A stretch of 64,000 nucleotides of DNA, taken from Saussurea involucrata. Its lineage: Eukaryota; Streptophyta; Magnoliopsida; Asterales; Asteraceae. The translations under genes and the position numbers were made by a program. Location: contig CM066321.1 of assembly GCA_033807775.1 (NCBI GenBank), positions 234,476,350 to 234,540,349 on the forward strand. Reading direction: 5' to 3'. A model generated the notes under the pieces. That model saw only the letters and a list, made by a program, of their open reading frames with translations, ran no database searches and was not told where the DNA came from. Positions 11,282-22,602 of this stretch are shown piece by piece. Position 1 is the first letter of the stretch. Each line of letters begins with the position of its first letter.

Positions 11282-12582
11282 GTATGCATTGATTTAATTT
11301 TGTGGCTTTATTATGTTAATTTCGTGATCAGTACGAACGTACCAATGACTGTAATTTCTCATTTATCTCCAAAGAAGTTGTACATTTCTTGATTCTTGAA
11401 CATCCCATAAGCATTGTAGCACACAAGATGACCTTCATGTAAGCCACGACACCTTCAAGTTCTTTAAACCCATTTATTTGGGTTCACAAAAAATCTTTAC
11501 TGAACTATACAAACATTTTCCTCAACACTAGGTGCAGAGTCAAATATCAAGAGAAAAGTTGGTATCTTGCTTACCATTTGGGCAGTAGCAGAATGTTGTG
11601 ACAGCAGCAGGCGTGTTTCTGAATTGCAGTTCCTAGCCTCGAATACCTGTGACTGCTCTGTCACCTAGATGAGACAAATTGCACCAAAATGAAAGATAAA
11701 GGTTTTTCGCTTATATTATTTTCTACATTGTCCTCCTCATCTTTACTCATCAGATTATGTACCCAAAGTCGTGTCTTCAGACAAAGGTTCAACACTGCCT
11801 TTTCCATTACGTATTCAAGAACATCCCATCATGCTCCCACTCCCTTTTTTCTAATAAGAAAACAAACAAAAACCCAAAATGATTTGGTTCTGGAAATGGA
11901 GGAGATGCAAAAACCCATTGGTGGCAACATAAACCTCTTCATCATCCCCACCACAAGTTACATGGAAAATAAGATGTTGATGGTGATATGAACTCAAAAC
12001 CCATTCTTTAAGAACATTGTACCACAAAACCCATTTTTGAAGAAGAAATCAAAATAAAAGAAAAAGCCTAAATCGATGTTCATCATAATCTTTGTGTTAG
12101 ATCGGAAAATAGAAACAATTGTATAGAACTCGAGCAACAATGTTCATCTTTCTTTTATGTTGGTGAGCCAACCTATCGATCGGAGACAACGTAGCACCAC
12201 CGAGATCTACTTCTTAACAGGTGTTCCATGGGACGAGAGAACAGCAACAGCCCCAGATCGGGATGGAGATGGTGGATCGGAGAAAAAATATTATGGGTTT
12301 GGGATTGAAGAATGGCGGTGAACTGGTGATGCTTCAAAAAGAAAAGAAAAGGAGAACTGGGTGCACCATACTTGTAATTATAGCTTAGAAATAGATTAAA
12401 TAATATTTGTAAAGAAGAAAAAAGAAAAAACATAACGGAAGCGTAAAAGACACTGCTAATTACTTTTTTTTTTCAAAACTAATATTTTTTTCAAAACTAA
12501 TATTATTCACTCTTTTTTTTATGGTTTTCAAGAAAATGCGTTTTATTAATTACTTTTTTATTTTATAATGAGTTTAATTTAT

Positions 12583-13532
12583 GAATTAATTAAAATACCA
12601 AAAGTTTGACTATAACTTACCAAAATACCCAATTTCTCGCTGATTTGAGCAAAATACCCATATTTTCCGCGATGGGTTCCGCGATCGCGGACCCGTGCCC
12701 ACGTGGCACCCATTTTGGCCAAAATGTCCCGCAGAGACCCCCAACTATGCCCGCGGTGACATGATTGGCCTCTGTCCGCGATGGCCTCCCTCGATAGGTC
12801 AAAAAATTACAACTTTGGTCTTTTTTTGCACGAATCTTTGCATGTTTTTACTGTTTTTTTCCACAATTATTGTACTTTGAAGACCAATTTGTGGTTAAAA
12901 TTCACTGGCTTGTTTCATAAATGTTGGTTGTTTCATCAATGAGATTTCATCCATAAATATCAGTAAAATGCAATCCATAATTCACACCCATTCTATACTT
13001 CTTTCTTGCTTTCTCTGACCATTAGCAGTGCCCTGCATTGCATACGCCAGCCTTGGTGGTAACCAGTAGTATCTCAAAAACAAAATACAGAAGAAAGAAT
13101 GCAAGAAAGAAGTATGGAATGGGTGTGAATTATGGATTGCATTTTACTGATATTTATGGATGAAATCTCATTGATTAAACAACCAACATTGTTGAAACAA
13201 GCCAGTGAATTTTAACCACAAATTGGTCTTCAAAGTACAATAATTGTAGAAAAAAAAAGTAAAAGCATGCAAAGATTCGTGCAAAAAAGAACCAAAATTG
13301 TAATTTTTTGACCCATCGCGGAAGGCCATCGCGGACAGGGGCCAATCATGTCACCGCGGGCATAGTTGGGGGGCTCCACGGGACATTTTGGCCAAACATG
13401 GGTGCCACGTGGGCACGGATCCGCGATCGCGGGACCCATCGTGGAAAATATGGGTATTTTGGTAAAATCAGCGATAAATTGAGTATTTTGGTAAGTTAGA
13501 GTCAAACTTTGGGTATTTTAATTAATTTCCTC
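12583..13532. mobile_element. Foldback MITE with ~430-bp inverted arms (Mutator-like)
   Basis: The left arm (12583 to about 13016) and right arm (about 13092-13532) are near-perfect reverse complements with a loop of about 75 bp. The ends read GAATTAATTAAAATACC and its complement, and TTAATTTAT (12574-12582 and 13533-13541) flanks both sides as a 9-bp duplication, the length typical of Mutator-like elements. The flank is AT-rich, so the TSD could be chance. The small reading frames in both arms are mirror images of each other and are not genes. Confidence 0.7.
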
Positions 13533-13534
13533 TT

Positions 13535-13535
13535 A

Positions 13536-13572
<37 letters not shown>
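13535..13572. repeat. (TA)n microsatellite
   Basis: A near-pure run of alternating T and A of roughly 30 bases beside the MITE. Confidence 0.85.
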
Positions 13573-13573
<1 letters not shown>

Positions 13574-13694
13574 TGAGTTTAATTTATATATATACATATA
13601 TCAAATAATTATAAATACCAAATAAGTTGTTTTGATTTTTGACATTTGAGGGATGAACTTTCAAATTCAGCCTCTAGAAATAAGAAAACATTGA

Positions 13695-13758
13695 GTTTAG
13701 TCGAGTGGTTTGAGATTTGATGTGAGTTTAGTCGAGTGGTTTGAGATTTGAAGTGAGT
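13695..13758. repeat. 32-bp direct repeat, two copies
   Basis: Two adjacent copies containing GTTTAGTCGAGTGGTTTGAG differ by single bases. Confidence 0.75.
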
Positions 13759-14225
13759 CAATATTCAAATCATTGAGTATTGAGTTGATGGAGTTATCTA
13801 CTTTGTTGTAGAGTCGAGTGGTTATGAGCATAATATTTTTCAATCTAAATTATTTAAATTAATAAAAATTCAAATAAATAAGTTATACCTAAAAACGAGA
13901 GTTTGCAATACATTTTCAACCACATTAAGGGATTTCTATTCTATTCAAACCTAAAATAAGAGATGCATTAATTTTCCATTCTTGATTTACAATACAATCT
14001 CTTAAAACTTAAGTATACAACTTACTACATACATACAACATTTTAAGACTTTAAATTCGATCAAAACTAACTGAAACATGTTCAATTTAAAGATAGACGA
14101 CAAATCCTACTTAACAATGTAAAATATTCAATAAGTTTATGTTTTTTCAACGAAAAATTGAATTGATTTTGTCCCAAGTTACAAGAAAATTTTGCATCTC
14201 GTGCATTGCACGGCTAGATAGCTAG

Positions 14226-14420
14226 TATATATATATATACTACTTATATATTGGTTTAGGTAAAAAGTCTTAAAGACAAGTCTTTAAGCACATGGTACCA
14301 CCATTGTATGCATAAAACTTCAAAATCTCTTAAATACAACTTGGGTTGCATGAGGTACAACTATTCAATGCACCACTGTCAAAACCAAATGTTCGAGTTT
14401 GCTTCCGGACCGTACTTCCT
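14226..14420 (+). mobile_element. Second Helitron 5' terminus abutting the first
   Basis: Right after the CTAG end comes TATATACTACTTATATATTG, then GTTTAGGTAAAAAGTCTTAA, TGGTACCACC and CTCTTAAATACAACTT. These correspond in order to the start of the first Helitron (ACTACTTATATATGC, TTTAGACAAAATGTCTTAA, TGATACCACC, CTCTTAATTACAA). The initial TC is not intact. No 3' end could be identified; the LINE lies within or next to it. The stretch 14421-14569 shows nothing recognisable. Confidence 0.45.
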
Positions 14421-14569
14421 TCCCTCACAATCTTCTTCTTCCATGTTTCACGTTTCACCTCTGTACCATAACTGGTTTAGGTAGCTTCAGGGTTCAATTT
14501 CTTTGGTCCACAGTTGTTTTATCCCATTTTTCAAGGTTGCTTTATCCCGCCATTTCATACTCCTAATAG

Positions 14570-17500
14570 ACAAGTAGCGGACTTGTGGGGATATGATGGG
14601 ATGGACTATGTGCAATCCGAAGCGGTGGGCAACTCGAGAGGCTTACTTTTAATCTGGGACAGGAGTGAGTTCTCATGTGAATTCTTCATAGCAGAAAAAA
14701 AATTCGTGGCAGCAGTGGGGAAATGTAGAGGGGTTATCGGACTTGTGGGTTTAGTGAATGTGTATGGACCAAGGGAGGCCAAAGAAAGGGTGGAGGTGTG
14801 GAAACAACTTGGGAACTTATGCGATAAAGAGAAGGTTAGATGGTGCTTATTTGGGGACTTCAACGAAGTTAGAGGCAGACACGAGAGACTTAATTCTATC
14901 ACCAACGATAAGGGCGCGGAAGACTTTAATACGTTCATCCGGAATAACCTATTGGAGGAGGTCCCGTTGGGGGGACAAAAGTTTACGAGAGTAAGTTACG
15001 ATGGGAAAAAATTCAGCAAATTGGATAGATTTCTACTATCCAATGGAATCATCGAAGCGTGGAAGCATGTGGGGGTAAAGGCGCTCAAGAGAATATGGTC
15101 GGACCATTTTCCGATTATGTTAGTGGATAATAAACAAGATTTTGGGCCTAAGCCGTTTAAAATCTTTGACAAATGGTTAGAAGGGCAGAAACCGAAAGGG
15201 TGATTAAAGAGGCGTGGAGCAAAATCGTAACATCAAGATCCCCGGACGGAGTATTTAGAGACAAGCTAAAGAATGTGAAAATAGCCTTACAAAGTTTGAG
15301 CAATGAAAGATTTGGGAAGCTAGAAGGAGAGATAGAAAAATGCAAAGAAGAGGTGCAAAGATTGGATACGGAAGCCGAAAAAGGACAACTTGGTGAAAGC
15401 GAAAGAGACCGGTGGATCGATTGTAGAAAGAAGTGGTTGGAAGGTGAATACAAGAAATCGGAGATTGCAAGACATAAGGCGGAAATCAAGTGGGCAAAAG
15501 AAGGGGACGAGAAGTCTAAACTTTTCCACATGGCGATGAGGAAAAGAGAAAGAACGAACGGGATCCGAGGCTTGAATGTCAACTCATGCTAGACGGAGGA
15601 ACCAGAAAAAATTAAAGAAGCAGTCTTTGAATTCTTTAAAAGTAAGTTTGCTAGCCAAAATAGCAAAGGTCCGAGACTCAAAAGTGATAAATTTAATCTG
15701 TTGACGTTGGAAGAAGCTGAAAGCCTAGAAAGGCCCTTCATCGAGGAAGAAGTGGGGGAGGCAATCAAATTATGTGATAGCAAAAAATCCCCGCGACCGG
15801 ACGGAATAACTTTCTCATTCGTTAAAAGATTTTGGGAGGTTATTAAAGGAGATCTTATGAAAGTGTTGGTGAACTTTTGGGAAGTGGCGGAGATAAAAGG
15901 GGGGATGCAATGCATCATTCTTGGCACTCATACCAAAAAACTCAAATCCGATTGGTTTGAACGAATTCAGACCGATAAGTCTCATTGAGCTGTTTTACAA
16001 AATCCTTGCAAAAGTATTGGCGGGGAGAATGAATAAGGTGTTGGGGAGAATTATCGGGGAGACACAATCGGCCTTCCTAAGAGGTAGATATATCCTTGAC
16101 GGTTTCCTAATCGCAAATGAGGTGGTAGATGATATCCGACGTTCGAAAAAGAAAGGCATGGTTCTTAAGGTAGATTTTGAGAAGGCGTATGATAGCGTGG
16201 AGTGGGGATTTTTGTTGGACACTTTGAAAGATATGGGATTTGGATCGAGATGGTGCGCGTGGATAAAGGCTTGCTTAGCATCGTCATCGGTATCGGTGTT
16301 GGTAAATGGATCTCCTATAAAGGAGTTCCACATGGAGAAAGGGCTTAGGCAAGGTGACCCGTTTGCCCCATTCCTATTTTTGGCGGTAGCGGAGGGCTTA
16401 AACGTGTTGATGTTGGAAGCGCGAGAAAAAGGTATGTTCGAAGGGATAAAGGTCGGAAAAAATGAGGTATTATTGACTCATTTACAATACGCCGATGACG
16501 TAATTTTCTTCGGTAAATGGAGTATGCAAAATGTAAAAAAAAATCTCATGAAGATACTCCATTGTTTCCACACGGTGTCGGGGTTAAGAATTAATATAAG
16601 TAAAAGCAAGTTATTCGGGGTGGGAGTTACCGAGGAGGAGATTCAAAGTTGGGCTAGAGGCATGGGTTGCGGATACGGGTCCTTGTCGTTCACTTATCTT
16701 GGACTACCGGTTTGAGCAAAGATGTCCAAAATCAATAATTGGAAGGTGGTAATCGAGAAGATGAAGAACAAGTTGGCCGATTGGAAAGCAAAATTAATCT
16801 CATTCGGAGGTAGGTTATCGTTGGTCAAGTCGGTTCTTGGTTCGTTGTCTTTGTACTATTTCTCTCTTTTTAGAGCCCCGAGAAGAGTGATTCGAGAGTT
16901 AGAGAAAGTGAGAAGTTCTTTTTTTTGGGTGGGGGTAAAGGGGCCGATTCGAATAGGGCTTTGACTTGGGTAAAATGGGAAAGAGTGATGAGAGACTTTA
17001 AATTCAGTAGTCTAAATGTGGGGAGCTTACAAAATTCCAATTGGGCATTGTTAGGGAAATGGTGGTGGCGTTTTGGCATAGAAAAGCAAGCGTTATGGGT
17101 GAAAGTGGTTAAAAGTATTTACGGGGAGGAGGGGGGTCTAAAGAGGGGAGGTGGTTTCAATTCGGGGAAAGCTTCGGTGTGGTCTAACATTTGTAGAATA
17201 GGACAAGACTTGGATAAATTGGGGGTAGAATTCTCGTCTTCGTTTGGGGTAGAAGTTGGTAATGGTTGTGAGACGAGGTTATGGTCGGATAGATGGGTGG
17301 GCGGCTTGGAGTTGAGGAAATCGTTTAAGCGACTTTTCCAACTTGAGACCAATAAGGAAGTCAAAATTTCCGAGAGAGGGCGTTGGGTGGAAGTGGTGTT
17401 GGGGTGGAGGAGGGAGCCAAGGGGGAGAGAATTAGGTGAATTGGAGAATCTTTGTAATTCACTACGAGGTTGGAAACCGAGAGTTGATAAGAGAGATTGT

Positions 17501-17754
17501 GCGAAGTGGACTATGGGAGAGGATGGGTTATTCTCCTTGAAAAAACTTAAGTCCCTAATCGTAGAGAAAGAGATGGCTAGAGATAGTGCGACGGAGGAAA
17601 CTTGGTGGTCAAAGACGGTCCCGAAAAAGATTGCCATTTTCGTGTGGAGAACGAGACTAGGGCGCCTTCCATGTACGGCGATCCTCGATAAAATGGGGAT
17701 GGATATACCATCCGTGCTATGTCCTAGGTGCGAGAAGGATGTAGAGACGATCGA
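14570..17754 (+). pseudogene. LINE endonuclease and reverse transcriptase, multiply broken
   Basis: The first frame (to 15203) has the endonuclease features LFGDFNEV, KLDRFLLS and a SDHFPIML motif. A shift near 15175-15200 leads into a charged linker; a TAG lies at 15590-15592; another shift near 15905 leads to the RT. The RT shows SAFLRGRYILDG, the FEKAYDSVEW block, GLRQGDPF and the catalytic YADD near 16490. A TGA at 16713-16715 and a shift near 16930 follow, then a cysteine-containing zf-RVT-like domain ending CPRCEKDV at the insertion point. Five lesions make it non-functional. Catalytic residues are otherwise kept, so decay is moderate. Confidence 0.85.
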
Positions 17755-19414
17755 TGTAATACCCCGGGTAAGTTCGTTAGTTAAATGTTAGTTCTGTTAA
17801 ATTTATTTAACTCTTTAATAGAAGTTTAGAGTAAATTTAGAGTAAATTATAAGTTTAAGGGTGTTTTGGTCTTTAGTGAGAAGTTCAAGGGCTAAATGGG
17901 TAAATTAGGTTGATATTACCCCTTTGAGAATTCAGATATTTCATTCAGCAAAATATCCAAATTAGTGTTGGGTGTGTGTGTGTTTGGAGAATAAAAGAAG
18001 AAGAAAGAAAGTTTTGTGGCTAGGGATCCAAATTGGTACACTTGGAAGTGATTTCAGGTATGTTTCCTTTACAATTTATGTGTATAATTGCTATTAGGTA
18101 GTTTCTATCGGAGTAGAATAGTCAAATTCATGTTTGGTAATGAATCAGTCGGTTTCTGGGTTAAATTTGGGTAAACAGTCAGAGGTTCCCGGACAAGATG
18201 AATGTGTCCAGGTAGTTTTGTTGGTGGTGTCCGGATAATGTTCTTAAGGTGTCCGGACGGGTTCTTTATCAGGGTAAGTTCTAATTTCTCTAGTTTTCCG
18301 GATGAAATGAGTTACCGGATAGTATCCGGATTGATATGATGTCCGGGTAGTTGGGTTGTCCGGATTATTCATGTTGTCCTGAAAGTTATGCTATCCGGAT
18401 TGTATGAGCTATCCGGAAAGATGTGTTGTCCGAAAACTTTGAGCTGTTTGGTCATTTTTGAGATTTCAGATATTTTTAGCTATGGTTTTTGAATGAGGAC
18501 TGAATAAGGTTTTCTAGCGGAACCCCCGTGTTAAGTCGCCGTAGGGAAACAATTAAGGATAAGAGTGTGATAGGTTAAATAGGATTCTCAGCCTGCTAGA
18601 GAGTCTTCTGTGTTCTATATGGTAAAGAGGTATTGTATTTGAATTGTTTCAGATACTGTGAATTTGAAGTGAAAGACTGAATCTGTTGAAAAGGCTTGGA
18701 AAGGATTTTGGTGATAAGCAAAACAGGTGAGTTTTACTTTAAAACGTTTTTAAACTGGAATACATATATGTGTGGATTGGGAATATAATAGATGGTGTGA
18801 TTATGTGTTTATGTCTGAAATATAGTATATTGAGATATTGTATTTACATGAGTATTCTACTATACGAGAATACGTTGGCCGGGCTTAGGACCGGTGTGTT
18901 GGCTGTAATATTCGTACAACGTTATTGCCTGTAATTGTCGTACAGCGAAGTTAATTTATTAGTTGGCTTGCAACCAACTAATATGGCCAAGGGAATGAGA
19001 TGGGAAAATACATGTTGATTGAGTCATAACTGGTAATTGTATTTTTATTATGTGAATGGTGGTGTGCAAAGGGTTTTCAAAGAAACAGGGATTTTCTCAC
19101 TTAGACCATTAGGTCTAACCCTCATTTTGTTTTAAATATGTATTCCAGGGCGTGGATCGAATAAGAGCAAGTAAGAGAAATAATCAGTGGATAGCTTTTG
19201 TGAAGACTTATGATTTGAAGACTAAGATGTGTTTTGTAGTTATAGTTTCATTACTAAATATCGTGTATGTAATTAGCGAAAAGTTTGTAACGAAATACCA
19301 TATTTTGGTTGTAAAGACTAAAGGACCTTATTTGATATATGATGTATCTTTGTTATGTAACGAAGTTAGACAATGTATGTTATTTGTTATCTATTTGGAA
19401 ACCGGGTTGTTACA
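17755..19414 (+). repeat. Gypsy C 5' LTR with TCCGGA-type motif array
   Basis: It starts TGTAATACCCCGGG and ends GGGTTGTTACA; 1660 bp. Between 18180 and 18430 about a dozen TCCGGA, GTCCGG or ATCCGG motifs recur. The last 364 bp (19051-19414) match 20703-21066 at a constant offset of 1652. Confidence 0.85.
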
Positions 19415-19416
19415 AA

Positions 19417-19428
19417 TGGTATCAGAGC
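19417..19428 (+). promoter_or_regulatory. Primer binding site, gypsy C
   Basis: TGGTATCAGAGC, complementary to the initiator methionine tRNA 3' end, two bases after the LTR. Confidence 0.85.
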
Positions 19429-19674
19429 CCTAGTTTAAGGGATTTAGGTATTCGTATCTGTACCTAGACTTAAACCGCATGTGAAGTAGGATGTCCATAT
19501 ACATTTAGAACCTTGGGATGCTAAGTATAAAAGGTAGAAGGAACATCATGTAAGGTAATTTCAAATTACACCTGGCCAGTGTAATTGTGATCTTACAGGT
19601 ACATGTTGAACTGGAATACCTTGTTATATGGGGTATGTGCTTATGTGTATGTTAACCTTGTTTGAATCTACAGA

Positions 19675-20702
19675 ATGGCAAGCGGTACTAGACAAACGAA
19701 TTGGGGAGGAGGAAATCCTAATAGAACAAATCCAACAGATGGGGCAAGGGGAAGAGGGGGAGAAAGAGGTAGAGGCAGAACTGGAGGCAGAGTTCAGGGG
19801 CGCGACACGGAATTTGTTACTAGAGACGACTTAGCCGTTGAAATGGGAAGATTACAAGCCAATATCCAAGCTATGTTAAATCAAACTCATAAGACTGAGA
19901 CAGAAAGACCAGATCCTACTCATGAAGAGGATATGCCCATTACACCTACTGTCGTACCAGTGGTGAAGAAATGTGATTATAAAATGCTCCTAAGTTGTAA
20001 GCCTCCGACCTACGCAGGAGACAGGGACCACGTGAAAGCTATGAGGTGGCTGAAAGAAATAGAAGCTATCTTCAAGACTAGTAAATGCGCTGAAGAGGAT
20101 AGAGTACTCTATGGAACTGCAATGTTGAAAGGCGATGCCCTATACTGGTGGGAAGCTCATATTTCCCCGGGAGGATCTGATATATATTCTACTTACTCTT
20201 GGGAAGAATTCGTGATAGCTTTCAGGAAACAGTTTTGTCCCCAAGCAGCAGTTAAACAATTGGAAGGAGAGTTTATGAACTTGCAGCAAGGGAACTTATC
20301 AGTTCGGGACTATACCGCTCGTTTTCTGGAAAAGTCTCGTTTCACGGAATACTACGTTGCCACGGAGGCAATGAAGATGGAACTGTTTATCTTCGGGTTA
20401 AATTCAAAGGTAAGAAGGCTAGTAACTACAAAAGGACCCGATACCTTCTCAGCCGCAGTGGATGCCGCGGAAAATGTGGAAAGGGATAATAACAGGGATG
20501 CTGGTGATAAGAGTATGGGAAAAAGAAAGTGGGAAGGACCGCAATAAGATCCGAAGAAGTCCAGGTTTCAGAGATTTGATAACCGTCCGCCTTTCCGACC
20601 AACAAAGAGACCTTGTCCGAAGTGTAACCGTATCCACCAAGGAAATTGTCAAGTTGATTCTCGGGTTTGTTTTAGGTGTGGGAAGACCGGTCATGTTATG
20701 TG
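19675..20702 (+). pseudogene. Gypsy C gag (capsid and zinc knuckle), truncated
   Basis: The ATG at 19675 opens a Gly/Arg-rich N-terminus, then a retrotransposon gag domain with MRWLKEIEAIF, ALYWWEAH and the FRKQFCP segment near residues 110-200. A TAA at 20545-20547 interrupts the frame. The same frame then reads a CPKCN/GNC unit and a CCHC start CFRCGKTGHVM, which is cut at about 20702 by the join to the 3' LTR. The product would be the particle-forming capsid protein. It lacks the last knuckle residues and everything of pol. Confidence 0.85.
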
Positions 20703-21066
20703 TGTGAATGGTGGTGTGCAAAGGGTTTTCAAATAAACATGGATTTTCTCACTTAGACCATTAGGTCTAACCCTCATTTTGTTTTAAATATGTATTCCAG
20801 GGCGTGGATCGGATAAGGGCAAGTAAGAGAAATAATTAGTGGATAGCTTTTGTGAAGACTTATGATTTGAAGACTAAGATGTGTTTTGTAGTTATAGTTT
20901 CATTACTAAATATCTTGTATGTAATTAGCGAAAAGTTTGTAACGAAATACCATATTTTGGTTGTAAAGACTAACGGACCTTATTTGATATATGATGTATC
21001 TTTGTTATGTAACGATGTTAGACAATGTATGTTATTTGTTATCTATTTGGAAACCGGGTTGTTAAA
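20703..21066 (+). repeat. Gypsy C 3' LTR remnant
   Basis: This is the terminal 364 bp of the LTR; its last dinucleotide reads AA rather than CA. The join to gag has TATGTG on both parental sides, suggesting deletion through microhomology. Confidence 0.85.
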
Positions 21067-21071
21067 ATCGA

Positions 21072-21423
21072 TCATGCATTGGTAAAGTGTCAAGAGGTGC
21101 ACAAAATATGGCAAGAGATGTTTCGTTGGTGGAAAATCGATGAAACTAATTTCGACTCGATTAATGATGTGTTGGTGCAGCCAAATTCTGCCGGAGACAA
21201 CAATTTCCGACCGAATTATTGGACGGATGAGGTTTGGTCCTTCTTATATTTCATTTGGGGACACCGTAATAGCATCGTGTTTAAAGGTGAGAAAAAGCGA
21301 TTGGAAGAGATGATTTTTGAACTCCAACGAAGAAGCTTCGAATGGATCGAGAGTAGGTGTCGAGACACGAAAATTGATTGGAAGGTGTGGCTTTCCGAAC
21401 CGGAAACTCTGCTGCGTTCGTGA
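21072..21423 (+). pseudogene. LINE C-terminal segment after the insertion
   Basis: The frame reads DHALVKCQEVHKIWQEM and a FIWGHRNSIVF block, ending with TGA at 21421. With CPRCEKDV before the insertion it completes the cysteine/histidine zf-RVT region found at the end of plant LINE ORF2. Confidence 0.8.
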
Positions 21424-21640
21424 ATCTGTTCGTGTGCGATTCTCAAATCGATTTTCGGTCTCTTTTTCTTCTGTTTCGACTTGGTTTGAATATTACGTAA
21501 CTGATTCTGTTTTGGTTCGGATTAGATAGACTTTGCTTCTGTTCTGTTCGTGGGTTGGACACTGTGTTGGGTTTGCCCCTTGCAAACCTGTTACCTGGTT
21601 TGGGTGGGCTCCTTGTTCCATCGTTGTCGTTCTAAAAAAA

Positions 21641-22327
21641 CCCTAAAACGATCGTTTACCATTTCTCTCGATTCACAGGTCTATCTAGAGAGAAAGAGAC
21701 TTAGGTACCTAAATCGTTCGGTTCATCCAAAAGCGATATCGATGATACCGTCGAATCCTACTCCAGATTCTTCGGCGGTTCATCCAGAAATCGTTCTCCA
21801 AGTACTCGAGGCACCTAAATCGCAAGTTGCTCTATTTTTATTTGAGCTTTCGGTTTTTAGTTATTGTGGTTTCATCTTCTTGTTTCTTCGTAAAATTGTG
21901 GGTATGCATCAGAGGGTTACCTTTTATGTTGTCTAAGCTTCTAGAATCAGTTACAGTTGGATCTGCAATGGAAAAGGCATAAAATGTGTGTAACAGTGTC
22001 ATGTGCTTGGTGTGTGTTTGTGCGCTTGTAAGACGTATATCATAATCATGATTTTCAGTTTTGCAATAGTTTTGAGAGCTGTGCTATTTATTGCTGCTTT
22101 AATTTGCATTTAATTTAAAGTGCTATTTTCGAGTTGGTTATAAGAAGATGTTCAAACGTTTAATAGCTTTACTAATTAGGGCTTATGGTTTTTCAACTTC
22201 CGAGAAGACTAACAAATCTTTGGTAAGGTATGATTTTTATACTTTTTCACAAGTTTATTTGATTTTGAGGGGATTTTGATGGATTTATGATAGTGTGGTT
22301 GTATTTGTTCTTCAGATTGTTGCTTTA
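21641..22327 (+). other. Unassigned DNA with an RPA70-like N-terminal exon fragment
   Basis: An ATG at 21741 starts MIPSNPTPDSSAVHPEIVLQ followed by VLEAPKSQ. A serine-rich lead into PEIV-QV is how the N-terminal OB domain of plant replication protein A large subunits begins, as I recall them. After about 90 bases the similarity stops, perhaps at an intron, though no strong donor is seen. A second short frame near 22148-22228 ends in a good donor (TTGGTAAGG). Plant Helitrons often carry RPA-like genes and a Helitron end lies upstream, so this may be Helitron cargo. It could equally be a decayed host exon. Confidence 0.35.
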
Positions 22328-22602
22328 GGGTGCGTTTGGTACGCAGACAGGACTGGACAGGACAGGAAAGCTGTTCAGCGTTTGGTAAGACATTACGGGA
22401 CTGAACAGAACATGATAAATGACCAATTTACCCCTAATGAGTGTTTAGTGTTTTCTTTTACCAAACAATCAATCAAAATGAATATCAACATTGTATTAGG
22501 TTGAATCATCCTATTAACCATTTCATTGAACTCCAAAAAAATCACAGTAGCAAAAATCACATTAGCAAGAAAATCCTCCTGTTTCATCATATTGTTTCAT
22601 CA

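Larger units (their letters stand above)
10696..14225 (+). mobile_element. Non-autonomous Helitron
   Basis: The 5' end TCTATACTACTTATATATGC is preceded by A. The 3' end has the hairpin CGTGC-ATT-GCACG (14200-14212), thirteen bases later CTAG (14222-14225), and then T. Insertion between A and T, a TC start and a hairpin plus CTAG end are the hallmarks of plant Helitrons. No Rep/helicase ORF is present. Cargo includes a histone H1 exon fragment and a foldback MITE. A reverse-strand segment near 11575-11660 ends in a good splice donor and may be another captured exon, but I cannot name it. Confidence 0.65.
17755..21066 (+). mobile_element. Chromovirus-like Ty3/gypsy element with pol deleted (gypsy C)
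   Basis: The 5-bp TSD ATCGA lies at 17750-17754 and 21067-21071, and the LINE reading resumes cleanly after it. The order is full 5' LTR, PBS, leader and gag, then a direct join to the last 364 bp of the 3' LTR. Protease, RT, RNase H and integrase are gone. Only gag and one full LTR remain, so it could not move by itself. Confidence 0.85.
14570..21640 (+). mobile_element. 5'-truncated L1-type LINE, split by a gypsy insertion
   Basis: Endonuclease, reverse transcriptase and the C-terminal zf-RVT-like region occur in order on the + strand. The N-terminal endonuclease block is missing, consistent with 5' truncation. Coding sequence stops at 17754 and resumes at 21072 in the same protein context. 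The 3' untranslated part runs from 21424 to a short A-run near 21633-21640. Target-site duplications were not found. Confidence 0.75.

Noticed and set aside
11380..11690. Reverse-strand segments with a good donor (CAAATG|GTAAGC near 11573) that could be captured exons
   Set aside because: The encoded peptides match no family I recognise, and no consistent exon chain could be built. Kept only as a remark under the Helitron.
12617..13505. Four short ORFs in the 12.6-13.5 kb region encoding Pro/Gly-rich peptides
   Set aside because: They are the same sequence read from the two arms of an inverted repeat; no start context, homology or codon pattern supports coding.
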